The notes beneath the pieces are model-generated. The model did not search any database and was not told where the DNA came from. It saw only the letters and a list, made by a program, of their open reading frames with translations. Below, one piece after another: positions 35,401 to 47,400 of a stretch of 64,000 nt of DNA. Made by a program: the position numbers and the translations under genes. The stretch comes from Prinia subflava (Eukaryota > Chordata > Aves > Passeriformes > Cisticolidae), in the NCBI RefSeq assembly GCF_021018805.1, contig NC_086248.1:23692922-23756921 (forward strand). The letters are read 5' to 3'. The stretch's first letter is position 1. Every line of letters begins with the position of its first letter.

Positions 35401-38400
35401 TAGGCATCACAGAAATTCCTATAGCATTTGTCTATGTTTAATTGCTATGAGACAGCAGTAAAATATTTGCTCAATATTGTAGAGTTTAAATTAGTTCAAA
35501 GTACTGGTACAGATGAAAACTGACTAGAAGATAAGAATTACTGTTCTATAAGTGGGGAAATATTATTTCCTAGCTTGCAGGGGACAAAAATCAGACTCAA
35601 TACATTCCATTTAGCTCTAACAGATCTGATCTTTCACACCTACCTTGGACAAAGGGATGAGAAAATCCAGTTTATATGACAGAATCACTCTGGTTAGCAA
35701 TACCACAAACACAACATATGCCGAGTTTTCAAAGTCTGTTAACTGGACCTAGACATGACAGGAGTAGAGAGATTCAATTACTTTAGTGGGAACACACTCA
35801 TGCAAGGACAGTCTGGAAGAGTTTGACTCAGATGTTCATGTTGGTACTTGTGTTCACGCACACTGTACTCGCTGAGGGTGATGCACATCCACAATCACCA
35901 GCAGTGCACAATGCACTCACACGCTTCAACAAACTCAACCCTGCAATTCAATGCAAAGCACACTTGTGTTTCAAAAGACTAATAACCTGCACCTTCAGGC
36001 TCTCTAATTACAGAAGCATAGTAGCTTTTAAATTTCCACTCGAAAAGGATTAAACTCAGAGAGCTTAGAAACAGCTATAGAATAAAAGCACTTGTGAAAA
36101 AAACAAAACTGTGACAGTTGAATTGTTCAGTACCAGGAAATGTACTGAAGAAACACAGTCTCTAGAAGCTAAATAGGGCTTTGTTTACTGCTGCTTTAAT
36201 ACAAGCCTAATTCCCTTCTCCATCACCCCAAATCCATCAGCATGCGTTACTGTGCTGCAGTGGATTCCCCTGTCAGTTACATTCCCACAGTCCGTGTCTG
36301 ATTAAATACTGCTGTCCACTTCACTTGCATCTAGCAAATCAAAGGGGAGAAAACACAGCACAAGTAGTAGGAGTTTGATACTGGATGGCAGAATGCCTGG
36401 TACTTTTCCACTTAAAAGGAAATGTGCTCTTGGACATACTGATGTCTTCCTTACCTCCATAGGTCTGAATTCCACTCTCCATCCAATATCTGAATTTGGA
36501 GGTGGTGGCTTAAACCTCATTGTCTGCCAGTTTGTAGACTGAATATTCTGCAGAGCACATGAAATAATCTGTCACAATCTAGGTATGTATCACTCTATGA
36601 TATAATCAAAGAAAAATAAGCAGATAACTAGAGTCCTAGTGTTTTCTGTGGAACAGTGTAGCAGGTTAGAGAAGTGGTTCCAAAGTAAGTGCTGTAACTT
36701 CCTAAGGCCCACAGTACAACTACCCATCCCAGGAGCAAATTTGTTGTACTTTCTCATGCTGTTTTGGCTGAGTGTTCTGTATAGGACACTAAGGGACTGG
36801 CATGCAGCTGACTTTATTTCTTCATGAGAGGCTGACACATCCTGAACTAAAAAGGCCTAATATTACCACATCTATTACCTCATAAAGCTTTAAAAGAGAG
36901 ATTTCTACATAAATAAAATACAAACCAGTTTCAAGAAGCCTTAACAATTGACAGTTCCCCTATACTGCTATTTATATACATAGCAATAATTTAGGCTTTT
37001 TGTATTTTATTTGGTTTAAAGTATAAGCCATCATCTTTTAAATAAAAGATAAAACAAATGAGTGTGCTTATAACTGCAAAGTCATATGCTAAAAAACTAG
37101 CTGAAGTGAAAAATTAATGAAAAAAATTCTTAGCTAATACAGCCATCCTCTAATTAAGTAGCATTATAAAAATAAACAATTATATGTATATTTATTAAAT
37201 TCCTGTAAATCAGACGTAACCTCAAAATGGTCGGATTCATTTGCATCATCTAGATGTATTTTCTCCTCAAACAAAGTCAATGGGTCTCGAATGAACAAGT
37301 GTGCAATATGCTGTGCCAAAAGGTGGTCAATACCTACAAAATGAAAATTCAAATAAACAATTCACACATATCAAAACAGGCTCTAGGAAATTATTTTTTT
37401 AAACAATACTGAAAATATCTAACACTGCAATGCTACCTCAACCCACCACATCCTGTTAAAGTGATGACTTCAGGAAGGAAGGAAATGATTAAAAAGAGAA
37501 AAAAACCCCAAACCAAACAGGTTCTTGTTTGGAAATGGCAGCTGAATATTGGTGTGGCTGCCATTCTTCCTGGTTTCTGATGCATTCTGTGCCATGTTTC
37601 CTAAAGCAGTTCGTCTCTCTCCATAAAAATAAAACATTAATTCCAGCTTGAGAAACCCAGTTTGATGCATTAGGGACAGTTTCTGTTACAAATTAATCCT
37701 TTTTAAAAATCTCTCAAAACCACTCTGCACGGATACTTCCTGAGTAGGAGTCACTCTGAAGGCTACACAATGTTGGTAACAAACAAGAACAAAAACATAA
37801 AATATCCCCACACTCTGCAAACATAATTCTTAACCTGCTCATAATGAAGCAAACACTTACCTTCCTTTATTAGGTGCTCGTAGATATCTTTGTCTATTGT
37901 CAAATCAATGTCATTGTATTTCTCACCACATTCAGATAGATAACTGTCTATGGAATCATATCTGGATTTACTGATTCTATAATGGTTGTTCTTCAGTGGC
38001 TATATAATTTAAGAATACAATATTTTAACAGCTTGTTAACAATGTTACCTAAGTTTTGCTCACTAATGACACTTACGTTGAGATTATTATCCTATTTAAA
38101 AAACCCTACAACCTCAATTAAAATTATTAAAAGCACAAGTCTTAAATAGGCTCAATATAAAGTGATTCTGAATACAACTATTTTGTTTGCAGACATTAAT
38201 CTGAGTAAAAAATCAGTCATCACACATTGACTAGAATTCTCTAGAAGTAGAAATGTTTTCCTGATTAATACACCATTACCCCAAGCACCTGGAAAGCATT
38301 AAACATATCAACAGTTTCACCATGTGCACACTGTTAGAGATGCCCTTAAAATAGGTAGTTAAACAAATATTTCAAGTAAATTTTAAAAATTATTTATTTT

Positions 38401-41400
38401 ATGTAATTTTGTAAGTGCCGTGAATGGAAATTCCTGCTTAGAGAAACTCTACAAGTTCTGACACCTGGCTCTCTTGATTTAGTTCTAGTTTACACTACTC
38501 AGCAGCACCCACTATTTAATCTAGTGCAATTTTTGCCTTTTGGGCTCAAGCATAAATTAGAAAGTTTCATCATGGAGGCCCTTTTCAGCCAGCTGTGGAA
38601 GACTGGGATTCCATACCTAATTAAAAATATGTATTTGTTAACACAAACTGACCAACCAAGGTGAGTGTTTACACCATCTCTTCTGTATTTACCACAAAGA
38701 CCATCACATTCCCTTATTAGGGATTCTGATGAGCACAAGCAGAATTTGAGTCTAAAGCAGATTTAACCTTTTTGCCCGAAAAAACCCGGACACAATGTCA
38801 CAATGTCACATGCCTTACCTCTAGCCCTCTCTCCTCCCGCGTGCGATCATCCACGGAAGCAGAGATCACTCCCCAGCGACAGTCAATGTCAGACACGTAG
38901 CCTCTGTAGAATGGGGATGCAGCACTCAACGCCATCTAAAATCAAACAGCCTGGTATCAAAACAAAGGACAGGCCAAAGAACAGAAAGCAAAATACAACC
39001 CCACTGCAAAGGGATCCAGAAGGAACTGAAGTATATATACTTCAGTTTAACATACAGCCAAAGCCTGTATAATCAAATATCTCAACTGCTACCTCCAAAA
39101 AATGCCTGGTCAAGGGTTAGCATTCCTGACAGGGCGTCTGACACTCTCCAAATGTTTTATCTCTACAGGTCAGCATTTAAGGAACACAAAAATGACACTG
39201 TCAGAAGCAGTTCTGAGACAAATCAGCAAGTATTCTGCTCACTCACTTCCAAAGTTCACCTAGCAATCATATTATTTTGTTTGTTTTTGTTTGGCCAAGC
39301 ACCTTAGTAACATAGGTGGAACATACCTCACTCAGAGGTATGATCTACTCATCATCCAGACCAGACAGATACTTCATTTTCATAATTCCTGTTATAAACA
39401 CTTGCTTATGACAACATGACAAAAGGGACAGATTTAAACAGCTTAAGCTGAAACCCTCTGTAACACCAGAGGGTTTTCAACATCAGTTGAAAAATTAAAA
39501 AGTGTTTTAAGGAGCAAGCTTGCCTTGTTTTCATGAAAAACTGCCCAAATCTATTTCTAAAACTATTGAACAAAAGTCTCACACATATGGGAGTGAGAGC
39601 AGAGGGGAAGAAATAGATATAAGGGGCAAGCAGGAACAGATATTATCTATTTTGTGGTGTCGTTTGCACATTAAATAGTTAACATGACTCGTGACAACCT
39701 AGAAAGAGTCTTCTCCCAGAGTACCAAATTTGTGAGTTTGCAATTTGTATATTGTTTTTTTATATATAGTGGGCTTTGCCACTAAGGAAGGGTTCATCTG
39801 ACAGATGTTTGTTACTTACCACAATGGGACAAATCGTAGCTAGCTGATCATAGAGATACCTGGCTTCAGAAATGCTGCAAGCCTGAAATGTTACCTGTTG
39901 AAAGATGTACAGTTGCTATCAAATTTCTATAATCATACAACATGCACTGTCTTCCTAGATTTAAAAACAAGTATATAATAAAATCATTTATATACTAAAA
40001 ATTTTAGGGGGTTTTGTTTGGTTTTGTAATTTTTTTTTGTGTGGGTTTTCCCCCTAAGTCTTGGACACATTTCTGCCTTACCTATCAGTAGCATTTATAT
40101 TACAAGCTTCTTTCCATGCCATTTCAATGTTGATTAAAAGATTTCAGACCCTAATGCTTCTATAGTGAGGCTGAATATACAAATACTTGCCAGAATCAAA
40201 GAAAACTGAGTTAACATCTAGAACACACATGGGTGAGTAATGCACCTTCAGGAAGTAAGCCAGGAACCTACTTACTTAGAACAACAGTCTGACTCTATTG
40301 CAAATTTAACATTTACTTTATGTGACGCTAATCCTGTTTTAAAGAACATTTCAAGATGCCTTTGATCCTGAAAAACTGTGGGGAAAAAAGAATACCTGTG
40401 CATCTACTGTAACTTCCATTAAAAAAAACAAGTCCAGTCTTCTTTGTATTAGAGGCCAGAACCCAGCAAAAAAATAGAAAAGAAACATTATTTGCAGAAG
40501 GCATTAATACTTTGGAAGCCCTACCACAGATAGGTCATTGGAATAGGTAACTCCTTTGTAATATTTTTGTGAAATTTACTCAGGCAGCATCAAACAGAAG
40601 ACATATTTCTTATAGCAGACCTTACCCTCTAGACATTGCAAATCAACACTTTATGAATTTAAAAACTGCACAGAGTGATCAGTCTCAAAACTCCTTTTGT
40701 CTTAGCAGTTTAGGTATTCACAGATCAGAGGAAAACTCAGATGGGAATGTACCCCTGTACCACTATCATAACATTATACAACAGCCTTCAACTCTAATCA
40801 CCGTCTCTGCTTGCTGTCCTGAAGAATTCCAGTTGTACACAGGCTTTCCTCTTCCAAGGATAGTAACCAGTGTCCCACAAAACATAAATGTTCTTCTCAG
40901 CTTGCCACTAATCCAAATTGCACCTCAAGTAAGACTTTAAAAAATAAACCAACCAACAAATCCCTCCAAAACTTCTGAGTTCACTGGTGCCTCAGTGGTG
41001 GATTTTTGTGAGGGGTGTTGGTGATGGTGGTATAGGGGAAATATGGGATTTGTTTGTGTTTGTCTTGTCTTTTTAAATCTTCATCCAATATTCATTAAAA
41101 CATCCCAAATTAGAAAACATCTGTGCTGTGGAGAAAACATTGCTTCTGTGTTTATCCTTCAAGTAGCTTGCTCTATTTTTTTCAGAAAAAAAACAAGCAA
41201 ACAAAACCCCAGTTGGTTAAAAGACAAGATTAACAATTATCTTGCAGAAAAGCAGCTAAGTATGATTTCTCATCACTAATTTTGGACATTCAGCACTAGG
41301 GAGCCAGCCTTGAAGTGGGTTGACAGGACACCTACACTCTTTTCCCAGACAGTGATATTTCCCTCCCCTTTTCTTTTATGTTTATTCCAAACTACATTAA

Positions 41401-44400
41401 ATCTGAGATTCAACATGGTTTCTACACAAATGTCCCATTACAGAGGAAAAGGGCATGGGTGTCTTCTCCCGAAGGGCTACAGGCACTGTCAGTGCAGGCC
41501 ATCCCAGCCCAAGCTCATCAGGACATTATTTTTACCTCTGGAAATGCATCAAACCAAATTGAAGCTCAGTGTCCAGTATGAAAAAAGAACAAAAAGACCA
41601 CCCCCAAATATGAAATGAAGCATATACACGACAAACTACCTTACAAAAATAGGTCAGCAATACATGTTTACTTCTAGTCGGTTATCAGGAATAATCAGTT
41701 GATACAGAAGCAGCTGCCAGCATTGTTTTCATTCTCCCTTTGATGATAACAGGACTACCATATTTGAATTTAGCCACTGATTACCAGAATGTAATAATAA
41801 AACATATTGGTATGTAATAGTAAAATAGTACTCCTTTAAAAAGGAATTTAATAATGTTTTTAAAGTTCATACAATGACTGAATAAGGCTGGATTTCTTTT
41901 ATTGGTCTTAAATAAGAGAGATGGTGTAAAACAAACCATGGCAAACTAACGCCTTGTAAAACTGCACAGTATTATGTACACTTTACTATCTCATCAGATT
42001 CGCCCTAGTTTGCCCTAATGGCAAGAAACCATATGTAGAACCTGTCAAGAACTTTTATTTATACAGCTTTTCTAGTTTCTCAAGCTCAGAGGGACTGCTT
42101 TTTAGGAGGTTTGCTGTCCCTGCTACGAAACAAGAAGTGCCTGGAGAATCTCCTTTAATCCGATAGAGAATTAACAGTAGTCTCTTCCTAGCTCTGCTTC
42201 CAAGACTGTGGTGGCAACTGGCACATTTTATCAAGATCATGATTACCTAAGGTGTTAGTGCCCAGCATCAGAGAAACATTTAAAGCAAACAGAAAATGGA
42301 AGGATTAAAGCACTCTTAAAATTCAGCACCTGGATTTAAAGGGAAGATACTGTAAGACAGGAATAACTCAGGTAAATTACTAAAAACCATAAAAAATGGG
42401 CACGTTCAAATGAGAGAAAACAGAATCAAAAATATCTTCCAGCACACAGTCAGAAAAAACTACCTACATGGATTCAGCAGGTTTGTGGTACAAGCAGTGA
42501 GAAGACAACTCCTTGGTAGATAGCTAAAAGTATTTAAGAATGAGAAACTTTATACAGGAGTTCATGATGTTTGTAAATAAAATAAAATTATACAAAACCA
42601 GAAAGCTACTTATTTTTAAAAATATTCCCACGACTTCTTGCCACTCCCTGCTTTTGCTGTTCTAAGGGTGCAGAAGAAGGAAAACACCCAAAATGAGTAA
42701 AAAAACCTCTCCCCTTCCTACAAGACAGCTCAGTTTCCACCTCCACAGTGTCCTTCGGTCATGCCTAAAATATGACCTGAGTGGAGGATGACCTTTCACA
42801 CTCAGAGAGTGCTGGAGTATCAGGAGCAGGTGCTTGATCAAATGTGGTTTGACCAGTTCAAGAAACCCTCTCAGCAAGTCATCCAATTACATTTGAATAT
42901 TAGCAGAAAAAAACCCCCATAATGCAAGCAAATAAACCTGAGTGCACATCCACTATTTCCCTAAACACCTCCAGGTACAGTGACTCTACCACCTCCTTGG
43001 AGAGCCCATTCCAATATCTAAATATTCACCCCTTCTGTGAAGGATTTCTTCCTTATGCCAAACCTGAACCTCCCTTGGTGCAGCTTGAAGCCATTTCTTC
43101 TTGTCCTGTTGCTAGTTGCCAGAGAGAAGAGGCTAACCCCAACCTGGTTACAGCCTCTTCTCAGGCAGCTGTAGAGAGTGGTAGGGTCTCCCCTGAGCCT
43201 CCTTCCCTCCAGGCTAAACACCCCCAGCTCTCACAGGACTTGTGCTCCAGACCCTTCCCCAGCTCCGCTGCCCTTCCCTGGACTCACCCCAGCCCCTCAG
43301 TGCCTTTCTCACAGTGAGGGGCCCAGAACTGGACCCAGCACTCCGGGTGTGGCCTCAGCAGTGCTGAGCACAGGGGGACAATCCCTGCCTGCTCCTGCTG
43401 GTCACACTACACTGATACAGGCCAGGATGCCACTGGCCTTCCTGGCCACCTGGGCACACACTGGCTCATGTTGAGCCAACTATGAACCAGCACCCCCACG
43501 TCCTCTTCCACCAGGCAGCTTCCCAGGCACTCTGTCCCCAGCCTGTAGCTCTGCAGGGGCTTGTGGTGGACAAAGTGCAGAACTCAGCACTTTGTCTTAT
43601 TGAACCACATACAGTTGGCCTTGTCCCATTGATCCAGCCTGTGCAGGTCCCTCTGCAGAGCCTTCCTACCCTCCAGCAGATCAACACTGACCCAACTTGG
43701 TGCAGTGGAGATCACTCACCAGTTACTGTCACAGGCAAAACAGGCCTAACTTGGGGAAATTAACTGAATTTATTACAAGTCAAATCAAAGCAGAATAATG
43801 AGAAATAAAAACTAAATCTTAAAATCTATTTCACTCCCAAATTCTCTACTTCCTCCCCTCCCAGCAGGGCAAGAGAATGAGGAGTGAGGGTTGTGACTGG
43901 TTCATCACAAATTGTCTCTGCTTCTCCTTCCCCCTCGGGGGGAGGACTCCTCACGCTCTTGCTTCAGTGTGGGGACACTTCCCTGGGACAGTCCTCCAAT
44001 GAACATGTTCACTGCTCCAACATGGCATCAGCTGGGATAATTAATTTTGTTCCTAGGTGCTGGGTACAGTTCTATGTTTTGGATTCAGTATGGGAATAAT
44101 GCTGATAACACACTGATGTTTTAGTTCTTGCTGAGAAAGGCTTACTCTAAATTAAGGACTTCTTCAGTTTCCCATGCTCTCTGCCAGCAAGCAGGTGCAC
44201 AAGAAGCCAGGAGGGAGCACAGCTGGGACCTGAATTGGCCAGCGGGATATCCCATACCATATGGCATCATGCTCAGTACACACACTGGGGGAATTGGTTG
44301 GGAGGGGACAACTGCTGCTCAGGGACAGGCTGTGCATTTGTCAGCAGGTTGTGAGCAACTGTACTGCTGAGCACCACTTTCTTCTTGAGTTTTACTCCCC

Positions 44401-47400
44401 CCTCTCTTATTTTCATTACCATTATTATTATATTTTATTTCAATTATTAAGCTGTTTTTATCTCAACCCATAAATCTCACCTTTTTCTGATTTGCCCCAC
44501 CAGGGGCAAGGGGGTATATGGCATGGTATTTACTTGCTGTCTTGGTTTAAACCACAACAGCCCTTCTCATGAGCTACACTTAATTAACTGCTCCACCATG
44601 GGTCCCTTCCACAGGGTTCAGTCTTTCAGGAACTGAGTGCTCCAGCATGGGTACTCCATGGGGTAACAAGTCCTGCCTCCTTCATGCATCCACCTGTTTT
44701 CATGTGGGGTCCTCCAGGGGCTGCAGGTGGATCTCTGCTCCAATGCCAACCTCCTGCTTCACCATGATCTTCACTGCAAGCTCTGGGGGAATCTCTGCTC
44801 TGTCACCTTGAACACCTCCTCCCCTTCTGCTTCTTCACTGACCTTGGTGCCTGCAGAGCTGTTCCTCTTACATATTCTCATCCCTATCTTCACCTGCAGT
44901 GCCATTGCACAGTTCTTCCATTTATTCTTATTGTATATATCTCAGAGGTGCTACCACTGTCACTGGTGGGCTCAGCCTTGGCCAATGGTGGGTTTGTCTT
45001 GGAGCCAGCTGGCACTGGCTCTGTTGGACACAGGGGGAAGCTTCCTTCTCATGGGGAAGGCACCTTCTCACAGCAGCCACCTCTGCAGCCCCTCTGCTAG
45101 CAAAACCTGGCCACAGAACCCCAATATACTTGGATTTTGAGACTAGAATACTAGACATATCACTAGTTCTTTTACCTCCCCTTTTGCCACATTGATGTAC
45201 AATGCATCAGTTGAAGAAAATGAAAGTAGACATAAGACAAGCCTTGAAAAGGGAAGCGTTTAGAAAAGACAATGTACGCTAACATCTTGAAAGCAGATGC
45301 ACTTTACCTGGAGACAACAGTTGCCCATTCCAAAACCCATAGCATCCATATATATGTAGTCTGGCTTAGCTGCCTTTGCTGCTTCTCCATCATCATTAGG
45401 AAACATTTCAATAAAAGGTGATGGCGTGTTCTTATCTTTAAATACTGTGTGGAAAACACAGACACTCAGTAACTCAAGAGCACGAGACTAAACAATTATT
45501 TTGAAAAAGAAAAAAGATAAGACGGAATTTACTTACTTGGTACATTTATCACAACCTTCTCTCCTCTTCGGTGTCGAATGTTTCTGGTCAGTGTACTATA
45601 ACAAAAGAAAAAGTTTTTTGAATTATATGAAATTTTGTCTTTATGCAAACAGTTTTGCAACTACTTTTGCAAAAATTTTTAGGGTTTTAGAATGTCAACT
45701 TTCTATTTATTTTGAGCACTCTCCTTCAGGATGAAGGAGCACTCTCCTTCTTTTCCTAGTTTTAAGATAGACTGTAAAAGATACAACACTGAATTTTTTT
45801 TCAGTAAAGTCAGTCTTATTTTGATGGACTTCACAGTACTACACTGATAAAACAGTCAGAAGTGAAACGCTACAGACCTGAAGAATACAAGGCCAAGTTA
45901 AAAGGTATGCTTAGTTTTTAAACAGAATGATTTTCAGTGTCCAAGGTCTCACTTTACAGTGAGAAGTACACTGTCCATTTCAGAGTAACTAGGGCAAGCT
46001 ACTAAGTACAGAGATGTCTCTGTAGCATACCTAAGCAAGAGCTGGATTAACTGTGATAGAAGCATTTAGACACAGGATTTCAAACTGGAAACAATTTTGC
46101 AGTAGCAAAATCAACACTTTTTGCCCCATAATAGCGTGAACTATTATATAAAGTTCCTTTAACTTAACAATTAATTTCTTTAGACAGTTTGAAAAGAAAA
46201 CACGTCATCACAACCAGTTCTGTCCAACTCCTTGTGATACCTACAGCAACCAGATAGAGTACTCTCTATTCCAGTAATGTAAAGAATTTGCACATATGTC
46301 TACGATATTTAGGCAGAGACATAATATTCAGCTTCTCAAATTTCTCAAATATTCTTACCTAAATCTAGGATGTTTATTGATGGCTTCATCTGGAAAAAAG
46401 AGGGATTTTGAAGCTCCTCCTTCTACTGGTGTTGGCTTATATTCCGGCAGTGTAAACCCAGGACACCCTAACCTATGAAACACAACAATGAGATCCAAGC
46501 TGTAATGAAAACAGACTGTGATTTTAGAATGGTCAGATGATCAGAGATTAGGACTCTAGTAGACAACCAGCCAACAACCACTTTCCACAGTGGTTAACAC
46601 AGCCTTTTTTTAAAAGAAACCCCACTAGTCTATCATTAGACAGAAAACATGGACATTTTCAGTGGCTGAAGCAGGAAACTTCAGTACTATGTGGGCTACA
46701 CACACATTTTAGTGTGTCAGTACTTGTTAGTAATACTGACATACAGCTGCATTCCGTGCCTCAAAGCTTATCTCAAGCATACAGGTTGACTGCCAAAGTA
46801 ATTTATCCAGTCCTACTCTTAACAATCTGCCCCTTTTAAAATACATGCTTAACCAACTCTGTAAGAATTAGAGGCAGTTTCAAGTGGTGCACACATCCTA
46901 AGTCTTGTAACACTTCTAGAACTCTAAAAACCCCTGAGATAAATGTCATAAGCAAAGAAAAGTTGCAGCTATTAGGTGTAAAATGCTGAGAGATACGCAA
47001 GCTAATCAGAATACACCCCCCCATTTTAAGTTTCAGAGTCACCTGAAACAAGAACAAGCTCTCGGTACAGCTGAGACAAAGGAACATTTGACAAGGTTGA
47101 GGTAAAGTAGAATATTAGTTTCTCCATGTTGCACAGTAAAAAGGGCAAAGACTGGGTTGAAAAGCTCTAGTATTTGCATGGTTAAAAAAAGCTGATAAAA
47201 TTACAAACAAACTACTCAAAATATCAGGAAACACTCACACTTCCAAGAATATTATTTATGTTCAATATTGTTTCTTCTTCCCGGCTTCAGTAAGTTGTCC
47301 TACAACTTGTAAAGCCAGCTTCATCACTTACCTAAGTGCTACATTGTAAACTGCATCCCTCCAGTCCTCAAGAAAGAAAACAACTTTCTGGTCCAGCCGT

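Larger units (their letters stand above)
39895..45307 (-). other. GCLC: GCLC intron 6, transposon-rich (5.4 kb)
   Basis: Contains a CR1 3' portion (42950-43707, minus) directly joined to a long LTR in minus orientation (43708-45128), itself interrupted by a plus-strand ERVL-type LTR (44026-44559). The LTR ends less than 200 bp from exon 6. The rest (39895-42950) is unremarkable. Confidence 0.9.

Noticed and set aside
35644..35748. Hydrophobic stretch in GCLC exon 12 as a membrane segment
   Set aside because: GCLC is a soluble cytosolic enzyme; this is a buried core helix of the family.
42922..43317. 131-codon plus-strand open frame
   Set aside because: Lies within and antisense to a CR1 3' portion.
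44727..45140. 137-codon plus-strand open frame with hydrophobic runs
   Set aside because: Lies in the reverse complement of an ERV LTR; not a gene.
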